Assembly: GCF_035222485.1 (NCBI RefSeq)
Contig: NC_085920.1
Span: forward strand, 6,992,001 to 7,056,000
From: Podospora pseudoanserina
Lineage: Eukaryota > Ascomycota > Sordariomycetes > Sordariales > Podosporaceae
Reading direction: 5' to 3'
DNA length: 64,000 nucleotides
The notes beneath the pieces are model-generated. The model was not told the origin of the DNA, did no database searches, and saw nothing but the letters and a program-made list of their open reading frames with translations. Numbering within the stretch: the stretch's first letter is position 1; each line of letters starts with the position of its first letter. This document shows, in pieces, positions 1 to 9,963 of this stretch. Position numbers and translations under genes: made by a program.

Positions 1-1608
1 CGCGAGACAGCCTGAACTCGGCTCCAGGCGCCAAGGTAGTGAGACAGTCCGCTGATGAAGGGGACATGCAGTCACCACCCTCAAGAGGAACGGAGTTCAC
101 CGAGCAGGATATGTACGAGAGGAGGACGGCCAACACGAGTCCGACAGGCCACCATGCGACTTCGAGCTTTTCGGATAGCGTCCGGCCGTTGCATAGGAAG
201 CCTGGTGATGCTAGAAACCTTACCCTCGACATGAGCAAAACCTACAACAAAGCTGGCGTATCTATCCCGACTCCTGTGCGAACACCTCGATCTCTGCGAT
301 CCAACTTTCTTATGCCGAGAAACGATTCTGGCCACAGCAACCGAGAAATGCAGGGCGGCGAGAAGCTGGACTCGGTAGCTTCATCACCCCAACTCCCACC
401 CGCGAGCAGGGACGACAAGCACCCGTCGGAGGAGAAGACCAAGAAGGTGGGCCGCAACTATCAGTATTTCCAGGGCAACACAATCTTCTTTTTTGGAGGC
501 AGGTTACAAAATGCGAGAGATAGACCGGTCAACATTGCGACAGGGTCTTTGGTAGTCATTCCTGGCATCTTGTTTCTGATATTCTCGGCACCTTGGATAT
601 GGAGCAATATTTCCCCAGCGATACCCATCACCTTCGCCTATCTTTACTACCTCTGCGTGTCTTCTTTTTGCCATGCATCGGCCACGGATCCCGGGGTAGG
701 CCTATTTTTTGTATGATGTGAGCGAGCATGGACTAACAGTGATCCAGATCCTCCCACGCAACCTACATCGATTCCCACCTTCAGAGAACAATGACCCCTG
801 GAGGCCAAGTCCGCCGTCGACCGAATGGGTGCTCATCAAGTCTGCCGAGAAGACAGCCGCTGCCATGGAGGTGCCCTGCAAATACTGCAAGACATGCCAG
901 ATGTGGCGTCCACCACGAGCCCACCATTGCCGTCTCTGCGACAACTGCGTCGAGACCCAGGACCACCACTGTCTGTGGCTCAACAACTGTGTTGGCCGGC
1001 GCAACTACCGCTACTTCTTCACCTTCATCCTTACCGCCACCTTGCTGGGCGTGTACCTGTCTGGTGCATCGCTTGCACAGATTCTGGTCTACCAGCACAA
1101 GCAGAAAATCAGCTTCAATGCGTCAATTTCTCACTTCCGCGTGCCCTTCGCCATGGTCATCTACGGGTTCATTGCCTTCCTGTACCCAGCCGCTTTGACG
1201 GGGTACCATGTGTTCCTAATGGCTAGGGGTGAGACGACCCGTGAATACCTCAACTCTTCCAAGTTCATCAAGGCGGAACGCTTCAGAGCCTACAATCAAG
1301 GAAGCTGGTTCAGGAACTGGTTTGTGGTGCTCTGCAGACCGAGGCCGCCAACGTACTATCAGTTCAAGCAATCATGGTACGAGGGTGATCAGAGGCTCGC
1401 ACCGACGAAGAGGATAAAGAAAGCTCGCAAGGCTGTTCCCGCTAACCCAGGGGCCGGCGTCGACTCGAAAGAGGGAATGGAGATGCAAGATGTTAAGAAC
1501 TCACCACATCTTCAACAACAACAACAGCAAGGCTTTCAAGGGCCGAGACAACTGAGGTCTCAACACGACCTCGAGAGCGGACTCGCACAGCAACCACCAA
1601 CAAACTAA
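1..1608 (+). CDS. erf2: DHHC palmitoyltransferase, ERF2-like (5' partial)
   Basis: S-acyltransferase that, in the ERF2 family, palmitoylates Ras-type proteins at the ER/Golgi. Two exons are visible, up to 695 and 748-1608. The 52-nt intron has a GTAGGC donor and a GACTAAC branch site. The frame is open to base 1 without a convincing ATG, so the gene probably starts upstream (an ATG at 66 is the fallback). The N-terminus is Ser/Pro-rich and disordered. Two membrane segments follow around bases 535-690. The cysteine-rich DHHC domain (bases about 870-1010) carries CKYC, HHCRLCDNC and the catalytic DHHC, followed by NNCVGRRNYRYFF. Two more membrane segments lie at about 1020-1090 and 1140-1220. 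The tail is basic and then Gln-rich. The motif order and four-helix layout fit ERF2 better than other DHHC enzymes. The non-catalytic partner ERF4 is not in the window. Confidence 0.9.
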
Positions 1609-2576
1609 ACACCAAACACCACACACCACACCATCAACTCGGATGGTGCCATTGTGCTACTACTGTACACACAATCTTTTTGACTATTTCCGTTTTTACG
1701 CCTCATAACCAGACTTATTCCCCGACTGTACTTGTCTTGTTCGTTTCTTCATTGACATGTTTTACACACCTTTTTTTGACGCTTATGTCCCACGCTGTTA
1801 CTGCAAAGTTCTTACGAGTTTTTCCTTTTTTATCCCCAACGAGATGTTCATTCATACATACAAAGCGGCGGCGTTTCCCACATTTTTCTTGTAAGATTTG
1901 GTGGTGGCTGGGTGTTTTTTTTTACGGACTTTTGATGACCCATCATTCAAGAGTTGGGAGACATTGTACAGTGGGTTGTACATATACACCACACGCACAC
2001 GCACACGCACACGCACCACGCAGCACAAAGTCTTTGTTTTTTCCCCCTTACATAATGTATTTTCTTGATCTTTTTGAGAGGAGGATTGGGTTGTTTGGAT
2101 TTGTTGTTTTTGGGGGGGAAGGGGGTTAGTTAGACTGCTGGAGAGGAAGGGGGGAAAAGCATGTTTTAGCTTGTGCTTGCGGGTTTGGAAGGGGTGGAAT
2201 GGGGGAAGGGAGAAGGGAGTATGGGGAGATATTATGTATACCCATCGGCTTGATGTCAGTTCGGAGTAAAGAGACAGGTTGACCTGTATGTTTAACTTTT
2301 ATGTGCTGGCCGCTTGATGTGACTAAACCTACAGGTGCTGCCTTCTTGTTCCAATTGCACTACATGACTTTACCTAGCTTTTGTTTTGCAGCAGTGAAAG
2401 TAGGGGTTTGAGCGTCATTGTCAACCTTGAATGTTCAACCTCCCAACCCAACCACACGTGACCCACTTCTTTTTGACCCTCAACTCTTCAACCTTCTTTC
2501 ACACCTCGAACTCACATCAGCACTCCTCTCCAATTTTTCACTTTCACTCTCCCTCTTCCTTTTTTTCGGAGTCAAA
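1609..2576. other. Intergenic: 3' end of erf2 and tyw3 promoter
   Basis: Pyrimidine- and G-rich low-complexity spacer between two same-strand genes. It holds a CACACG microsatellite near 1989-2017 and a CT-rich leader just before the tyw3 start. No convincing gene is seen; the open frame at 1680-2129 is skewed in composition and has no recognisable domain. Confidence 0.6.
1989..2017. repeat. (CACACG)n microsatellite
   Basis: About four to five hexamer units of CACACG in the 3' flank of the palmitoyltransferase gene. Non-coding. Confidence 0.8.
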
Positions 2577-3603
2577 ATGTCAAAACCACCCAAACCCCTC
2601 CCTCCCCCCTCTCAAAGTTTCACCAACCGCAAAACCAAAATCTTGTCTGCCCTCTCCGTCCCAGACGCAGAATACACCGACCTCTCGCCCAAAGGATCCG
2701 TCGATGTCGGGATCCGCGACCTCATCGACGAAATCAACGCCCGGGAAGGGCTCGTGACAACAAGCAGTTGTGCGGGCAGAGTCAGCGTTTACCTCGAAGG
2801 CCGCTCTACTGGTACCTCTCCACAAGATGAGCGGGAGGAAGCAGCAACAGCGGGAGGGGTGAGGAGTTCGAGTGCTGGGGGGAAGGGAGGCGGGGAGTGG
2901 CTGTTTGTCAGCCATGATCCCATCTCTTCGTTGCCGCCTGGACAGCTGGAGCGGGGGTATGAATCGTTGTTTGGGTTGGTGTCGTTGCAGGGTCAGGAAG
3001 GGGAAGAGGGTGACGAGAAGGGGAGAATGGTGCACTTCAAGTTTGAGCCCATGGTAGTCTCACCCCCAATTTTTTTTTTTCCATGATGAAAGGGACTAAC
3101 AAGATTAGATTTTACATGTATTAACGGCATCACACTCCCACGCCCAAAAGGTCATCCAGGCGGGCATGGAGGCTGGCTTTCGAGAGACGGGCGCTGTGAG
3201 CTTACTTTCACGGCAGGACGACGACCACAACCCTGTTGTTGCTGTCAGGTCGATGGGGTTGAGTTTTGAGAGCTTGATCGGGGTGGAAGGTACGGATGGG
3301 GTGAGGAGGGCGGTGGTTGGGAGGGGGTACTTGGACCGGGTGGTGAGAAATAGTGAGAAGTTGTTCAAGGAGAATGAGAGGCGGATTGGGAGGTTTAGGG
3401 AGGCACTGAAGGGGTGGTTTGAGGAGGGACCTAAAAAGAAGGATGGTTGGGAGGATGCAGACGCAAGGAGGGAGAGGAAACGGTCGGAGGGGCTGAGGAG
3501 AAAACAGGAACTTGAGAAGGGGAAGCAGGAGACGACTGAAAAGGAGCAGCAAAGTGAGGAGGGTGGTATAGGAATCATACTTGAGCCTCCTGAGGTTCTG
3601 TAA
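2577..3603 (+). CDS. tyw3: tRNA wybutosine-synthesizing protein 3 (TYW3)
   Basis: S-adenosylmethionine-dependent N4-methyltransferase of the wybutosine pathway, which modifies G37 of tRNA-Phe. Exons are 2577-3053 and 3109-3603, giving 323 aa; the 55-nt phase-0 intron has a GACTAAC branch site. The start is the ATG after GTCAAA; upstream in-frame codons run into the pyrimidine-rich leader. Family marks are SFTNRKTKIL near the N-terminus, the SSCAGRVSVYLEG motif that matches the conserved SCSGR signature, GEWLFVSHDPI, and HFKFEPM joined across the intron to ILHVLTASHSHAQK. The C-terminus is a Lys/Glu-rich helical tail of about 60 residues. The linker after the signature is Ser/Gly/Glu-rich, which makes the protein somewhat longer than the yeast enzyme (273 aa). 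Its 3' end faces MIC19 with about 300 bp between. Confidence 0.93.
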
Positions 3604-3908
3604 AATAAACAAGCTAAAGTTGAAACATTTCATCATTTTTGGGGTTGGAGAAATGCAATTTGAACGCCTGCTTGCCTTGCTTTCCAGTCCATTGTCTATA
3701 GCTGCTCACTTTTAAGCCTCGACTGAGTGATATCTCCCACCAGCCCTCGGCACCCTTCGATATGATACAAGTTTGACACCCCTTGGTCAGTGCTCTCAAA
3801 GCCAACTCTGGGTGGTTCGTCATCTTCACCTCGTTTTAATCCCTCTATGAACACCGCTCTCGGCCCCTTGCCTTCGTTTCCCTCCGACCACCAACTTCGT
3901 TACCACCC
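3604..3908. other. Convergent 3' spacer, tyw3 and mic19
   Basis: Terminal region shared by two genes that converge. No open frame with recognisable content. AT-rich stretches just after 3603 may hold the polyadenylation signals (inference). Confidence 0.5.
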
Positions 3909-4560
3909 CTAACTAACAACCTTCTCAACCCACCCCTTCTCCACCCTCCTCACCTCGTCCTTAAAAGCCTCCACCTCCCTCCAGCAGTCCAACGGCCGCC
4001 TGTCATTCTCCCTCAAGCACCTCACCACCCCAGACCGAGCATTCTCCAGGCTCTCCGGCAGCTGGGACCGGATCCTCTTGCGCTCCTCAAGCTTCTTCTG
4101 GAGAGCTTGCACTTCTTTGGAGACAGTATACGAAGTCTTGGAGTTGTCGTCGGCGGTCTTGTCGTCAGTCGACTCGGCAAGCTTGGCCTGGGCGGCGCGG
4201 AGGGCTTCAGATTCTTGGTCGCGGAGACGCTTGAGCTCGGCGGCGACGCGGGCTTGGATCTCGAGCTCGATGGCCTGGAGACGGGAGGCGTCGGTCTGTG
4301 GGGAAGAGAATTAGCTTCGAGGGAGCAAGGAGATATGGTGGGGTGGTGGTGGTGGTGGTGGTGGTGGCTTACCTCGGGGGAGGACTGGAGGTGCTGGACG
4401 AGCTCGGCGGAGAGGCCTGCTGAGCCGGGGCTGTTTGTAAGAAATAACGTCAGTTTAACTGGACTGCTGCTGAGAGCTTCGTGAGCCGGGAAAGTAAATA
4501 GACATACGCCTTCCAGGTCTGGGGAGCGGTAGCCGCTGGCTTGGACGAGCTCGAGCCCAT
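3909..4560 (-). CDS. mic19: MICOS complex subunit MIC19 (AIM13)
   Basis: Peripheral inner-membrane subunit of the mitochondrial MICOS complex, which keeps crista junctions and links MIC60 to outer-membrane partners. Three exons read from the minus strand: 4508-4560, 4373-4430 and 3909-4295. Phases agree and give 165 aa. The protein begins MGSSSSKP, a good N-myristoylation signal at Gly2, as in the family. The middle (about residues 38-110) is an Ala/Glu/Arg-rich coiled coil (TDASRLQAIELEIQ onward). The C-terminus is CHCH-like with Cys130 and Cys141 in CX10C spacing, as in the yeast protein, in place of the animal twin CX9C. The second intron (4296-4372) contains the (GGT)8 run next to its donor. 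Confidence 0.9.
4342..4365. repeat. (GGT)8 microsatellite in mic19 intron
   Basis: Eight GGT triplets (ACC on the transcribed sense) lying a few bases downstream of the donor of the second mic19 intron. It is likely to vary in length between strains. Confidence 0.85.
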
Positions 4561-7500
4561 TGTGAGGAATTGTCTGGTTGTACGGGGCGGCGCACAGATT
4601 AGGTGGGCGATTTGGGGGGGATACTATCGAGTATCAAGGGGTCCCTCGAGGGTTTTTGGCGAGCTCGTCGTCGTCGTCGGCGCCAATTCAGTTTCACTCG
4701 TGATGCTGTTCCCGGGTTGGGCTTGGCATCTCAATTCCGGCTTTACTTTCTGGCGGGAATTTCCGGCCAATGCGATGACGGGATTACGGTGTATGGGGCA
4801 CGGTGTTGGCACTGTGTGGTGTAAGCTAAGAGGTGGGATGACGCTTGGGCCTTATCAACTTCATTTCAACACCTATGGGTTTACGGAGTATAGTGATCAG
4901 ATCCCATCTCGCGCTCTGCGATTCATTCCTATTCTCTTGGTTTAGTAAAAGGTGGCGCTTTCTCAAACTGGACAGCACTGCCGATTCAGCAGGATCTCCG
5001 TATATGTCTTCCTGGCTCTCACAATCTAGTGTCATGGCATTGACACTATAGTTCTTCGAGTTCATCCCGGCTGCCTCGTCAAGCTCGTAAACCGATCCGC
5101 AAATGGCAAGCATGGATAGTCTCATGTCATAGCAGAAGCACGGATCTCTGCGCGTATCACCAGTGTATCCAATCCAAGATTGAGACTTCCATCACTCTTT
5201 GTCGGCCATGTTGGCAAACTCACAGCTTAACCGAGACCTAAGCTAAAGATATCAATTTTGATCAGCCTCGATGTCTGAAAGCAACTTGACTACCTTCCAC
5301 GGCCTTCCCGGGATATCGGATACGGTGAACAGATCTGGGCTCGGCTTCGACAACGGCCTGCTAGATGATCTTCCAAGCATGGAAACATAGCCCTCCGAGC
5401 CGATATGGTAAGATTCGTCGAGGATGGGTAAAAGAGTCCACCACCTCGCCACCACAGTATCTCACAGGGTGTAACGAAACAGAATACGAACAGACAGCGG
5501 TTACGCAGTCATTTCCGGAAGCCGTGGGCCACAGCTCCTTGGAACAGTAAATACAGCCCTCGGCTTGATACTCGTACAACAACCACCATTGATCGAAGCG
5601 AGCGCCGAGGGATCGCGTGCAAAGGTTAGCCCGATGGAAACATTGATTGCGTCGTGTGTGTGCTGTGCCATGTGTGGTTTGGCCTCCGTATCCAAAATCG
5701 TGCCGGCGCGCGGGCTCTCGGAAGTTGGACGAGGCAGAGCTTAACTTGCCCTCCTTCGGCAGCTTCCGCCACAAACATGCCAAAACGTGCAAGAGTGTTC
5801 CGTTCCCAGGAAGAGGGATACATTCCAATTAGGTTGATGGTGCCTGGGAGCGATTCAAAACGCACAAGGTTGAAAAATGGCGCCCCCAGCCACATCACAT
5901 CACCACAGGCCTCACTACTGCCCATCACCAAACTCTGTCATCCCGACTCTTTGACGATTTCCAAGTCCTTGGTTTATGGCAAATGGGAACACCCGGGTAC
6001 CTGCCTTAGGCCTGCAGGCCGGTTTGTCGCTCTCTCAAGCCAGTGCCAGTGGCACAGGGATGCAGAAGTAGGGAGGCCTGTGGGACGGAACGGCGATCCT
6101 CCAGTTGCGCGGTGAGTGATGGGATGACAGTATGCTGTAAGCACAGTGAACATCCGCGATGGGTGAGAGTCGAGTCGGAGAATATTTATCGCTTGGAGAC
6201 CGGGCCGTAAGAGACTTGACAAGAGATCTTGGACGTCTCATATTTACAGAACTTCCGTCCTCTACTTTCCCAGCCGTCTTCTCGATGACTTGGCAACGGT
6301 AATACTTGGTACCTCAGGGCTGGTGTCTTGGTTGTTTGTGTAGGTTACAAAGCTGTTTTCTTGGCGGGGCGGACTGTCGGGGCAGGGGTTTGAGAAACGC
6401 CCTGGAAAACACTGGACCAATCAGAAGCTCCCAATGGCTCAGCTGCCTCAACTTCTGAATCCCGTTGCTGCTGCCCCGCGCCCTATGAAATCGCTTTGAG
6501 CAAGACACCGACGACATGGTCGTCATGTCTTGGCTTTCCACCCTGCCCCTGGACAACACCAACCATTTCCACCGCCAGCCCATGGATATGACCCCTCCAG
6601 ACTGTTCGGTCTGGATGCAGGCCCTCCGCCTGGTCTTGATAGGGTGCGAGTGGCAAGGAACTCCGGGGACCCCACGCTCGTTGGGAGCGTTGGGAACCCA
6701 TCCCGGAGGCCCGGTTGGATGACGGCAGTTTGCCCAAAGTTCTGTCAGCCAGAATGGGCTGGTCGCGCCGCAAGAACATGTTCCCTTTTGGCCCTTCGCT
6801 TCTGCGGCTCACTCAGGGGCAAGATGCGAGATGGCAGGCAGGTGGGCAGATGCCACATCATGTACCTGGATCCCGTACATATCTCGGATGGTGCCGTCAA
6901 GTGACTCCAGTGCTGCCACGATGGTTTCTCTTTTTTAGTTTCCTGCCTTTTGTTTTTTAAACTTTGGAGAGTCTGTGTTGCCCTCCGAACTATCATCTCC
7001 TTACCCTCGGCCCATTTTCTCATCCCTTCTATCGGGACCATCTTGGTTTGCCTTCTAGCCCGGTGCTTCAGTCACTCGGTACACGGACCAGAGTCGGACT
7101 GTGTCTGGCTGTCTGTGTTATTGTGTGAGGGACGACTTGAAAGAGAAAAGGGCGGCATTTCGCAATTCGAACCGAACGATATCTGTCTCTTCTCATCTCG
7201 CCCACTTCCCTTCGTTTGAGCGATCCTCCCTGCGAATTTTGGGATTCATCATTCGACATATATCCCTGGGAGCTCTCGCGCACACTTCTTTACGCGAGTT
7301 CCACGGTTATAACCTCTCTTTGTTTCTTGTATGCCCTCTCTGGTTCTCTTGTGCAGGCCAACAAAAGCACATTCACTTGGAATCCCGTGGCCAATCTCTA
7401 TTGTCTGTCTTTTGGAGCCAACAACAATTGACTTTTCTCGCCAACAGTACGGCAGTCGGCACACGACCTGGTCATCCACCCGGCTTGTTTACATTGTCTC

Positions 7501-8043
7501 CGCCCGCAGCAGGTACCACGAAAATTATTACCCCAGGTTACGAACCAGACCGGCGACGTTCTAGCCTCGTTTCTAGAGATCGTTGCGATTGCGCTGGGCC
7601 AATTTAGTGACATCTCCAGATCTGTGCCGGCGTTTCGGCGCCAAGTCAAGCACGGCCTCGACAACGGTCTCAATTTCGACCTGACGATCCTGGTCACAGC
7701 TTCCTTTATCAACACAGGGTCATCAATCTTTTCTGGAGGTTGCCTGTCCACCGGGGGATTCTTCCTTGTTGTGGCCCTCAAGAGCACGCGAGGGCAGGGG
7801 ACCTGCTCCTCTCGTCCTATTGTCCCTCCCTCTCCATTGTTGGCCACACAATAGCAATGTATGTGGCCTAACGTCCAATCTTGACGCGGATTCACCCACT
7901 GCGGTTCAGTGACAAACAAACGGCTGGGAAAAGAAGCAAGTCACTGGGCGCATTGGAGCAATTCCATATCTGTTTGACGATCACGATCACTTCGACTCTT
8001 TCGACTTCGTTTCAATCTTCCATTCCACCACCCAACCATCAAG
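4561..8043. other. Long spacer between mic19 and ferric reductase
   Basis: About 3.5 kb between divergent genes. Every open frame is short and lacks recognisable domains or consistent splice phases. The part nearest the reductase (about 6900-8040) is pyrimidine-rich with many direct CT tracts and is probably promoter and leader. No tRNA-like A/B box pair was found. Confidence 0.55.
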
Positions 8044-9963
8044 ATGCGTGGTCTCAGGATGGACCATCCTCGGCGCGGGATCGCTGATCCAGACCTCACT
8101 TTTCCCGAAGCACTACTTCAGCTACGAGACACAATACCAACAATCACCAATACCCAAGAAATACCAATATCCAACCCTACCATCACCCCCTATAATACAG
8201 GTCTCAACGGCGTCAATCAGCCAAACAACATGCTCTTCACCGACATCCTCTGGTGGACATTGGGCGGCTTGGGGGTAATGATACTGCTCATCAGGATAGG
8301 ACAGTTGGCGTGGGCCAAGCTACGGCTGGTTTCGGCGATGAATACGAAGGGGAGGCAACAGCATTTCTGGAAGGTCAAGCAATGGAGTTGGATGCCCGGT
8401 CTGAAGAGGTCACTCATCTACGCCCCATTATGGAAGAAGAGGCACAACCGCGAGATCCAGCTCTCCAGCGCTGTCAACATGGGCACTCTCCCATCGAGAC
8501 TCCAAGCAGCGGTCCTCCTCGTATACCTGGGTAGCAACCTCGCATACATGTTCGTCCTCGACTGGCAACAAGCAAACAAGTACGCCCTCTGTGCCGAAAT
8601 TCGTGGCCGATCAGGAACCCTCTCCGTCGTCAACATGATCCCCCTGATCATCTTTGCCGGTCGCAACAACCCCCTTATTGGCCTTCTCAACATCAGCTTC
8701 GACACCTACAACCTCCTCCACCGATGGATGGGTCGCATGTCCGTCTTCGAGGTCCTCATCCACTTCATCGCCTGGGCTGTCGTCCAAGTAGCCGACGACG
8801 GCTGGGAGGGTGTCAAGCACAAGATCCTCTACGACCGCTTCATCAGCTCTGGCACTGTCGGCGTCGTCGCCATGTTCGTCATCCTCGTCCTCTCCCTTTC
8901 GCCCGTCCGCCACGCCTTTTACGAGTCCTTTCTCAACACCCACATAATTCTCGCCCTCGTTGCCTTCATCTGCACCTGGATCCACTGTGTCTCCGCCACC
9001 GTCCACGGCGGTCTCCCCCAGATCCCCTGGGTCCTCGCCATCTTCATCCTCTGGGGCGCCGAGCGCTTCGCCCGCGTCATCCGCCTCGCCTATGCCAACC
9101 GGTCGTCTAGGGGTTATACCACCGCGACGGTCGAGCCCATGCCCGGCGAGGCCTGCCGAGTGACGATGCACCTCCCACGGCACATCCCCGTCAGACCCGG
9201 CCAGCACGCCTATCTGCGTTTCGCCGGTCTCAAACCCTGGGAAAACCACCCCTTTTCCATCGCCTGGTTCGAGCATACATACTCTCCTTCTTCCCTCCCC
9301 ACCTACTCCTCTTCATCCTCCTCAGAAAAACACCCCCCGGGAACAACCCCCACCTCCACCACCGTCAGCTTCATCATAGGCGCCCACACGGGCTTCACCC
9401 GCCAACTCTACAACACCGCCCGTGCCTCCCCCTTGGGAGCCCTCACCCTCCGAGCAGCCTTTGAAGGCCCCTACGCCGGCCACCACAGCTTCGACTCTTA
9501 CGGGCACGTAGTCCTCTTTGCTGGCGCAACAGGAATCACCCACCAACTCTCCTACATCCGCCACCTGATCAACGGCTGCAACGACCGCACCGCCTGCACC
9601 CGTCGGATCACCCTCGTCTGGATCGTGCGCGATCACGAGGTGTTGGAGTGGATCCACCCCTACATGGAGCAGATCCTGCGCCTCCCCAACAGGCAAGAGA
9701 TCCTCCGGATCAAGATCTTTGTGACGAGGCCAAAGACAGCGATGGGGGTTAATGTCCTGAGCACGAGCGGGACGGTGCAAAAGTTGCCGGGCAGGCCGAA
9801 CGTGGTCACGCTGCTGGCTAAGGAGCAGGATGAGCAGATGGGGGCGATGGTGGTTGGGGTTTGCGGTCCGGGGGGGTTGGGGGATGATGTTAGGGGTGCT
9901 GTTAGGGGGATGCAGGGGTTGGGGACGGTGGTGGATTTTGTGGAGGAGAGCTTTACTTGGTAG
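8044..9963 (+). CDS. Ferric-chelate reductase / FRE-type flavocytochrome
   Basis: Membrane flavocytochrome that moves electrons from NADPH through FAD and two hemes to Fe(III) or Cu(II) outside the cell, feeding metal uptake. Single exon, 639 aa from ATG 8044; an in-frame ATG at 8230 lies just before the first membrane helix and is an alternative start. About seven membrane segments cover residues 63-340. Heme ligands are visible as two pairs, His226/His240 and His300/His314, each 14 apart as in the family. The FAD site HPFSIAW is at residues 402-408. The nucleotide-binding end has GATGIT (about 500) and VCGPGG (about 615). A Ser/Pro-rich insert follows the FAD motif. The N-terminal 60 residues are polar with no clear signal peptide, unlike many FRE proteins. 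No iron permease or multicopper oxidase lies nearby. Confidence 0.9.
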   Translation: MRGLRMDHPRRGIADPDLTFPEALLQLRDTIPTITNTQEIPISNPTITPYNTGLNGVNQPNNMLFTDILWWTLGGLGVMILLIRIGQLAWAKLRLVSAMNTKGRQQHFWKVKQWSWMPGLKRSLIYAPLWKKRHNREIQLSSAVNMGTLPSRLQAAVLLVYLGSNLAYMFVLDWQQANKYALCAEIRGRSGTLSVVNMIPLIIFAGRNNPLIGLLNISFDTYNLLHRWMGRMSVFEVLIHFIAWAVVQVADDGWEGVKHKILYDRFISSGTVGVVAMFVILVLSLSPVRHAFYESFLNTHIILALVAFICTWIHCVSATVHGGLPQIPWVLAIFILWGAERFARVIRLAYANRSSRGYTTATVEPMPGEACRVTMHLPRHIPVRPGQHAYLRFAGLKPWENHPFSIAWFEHTYSPSSLPTYSSSSSSEKHPPGTTPTSTTVSFIIGAHTGFTRQLYNTARASPLGALTLRAAFEGPYAGHHSFDSYGHVVLFAGATGITHQLSYIRHLINGCNDRTACTRRITLVWIVRDHEVLEWIHPYMEQILRLPNRQEILRIKIFVTRPKTAMGVNVLSTSGTVQKLPGRPNVVTLLAKEQDEQMGAMVVGVCGPGGLGDDVRGAVRGMQGLGTVVDFVEESFTW

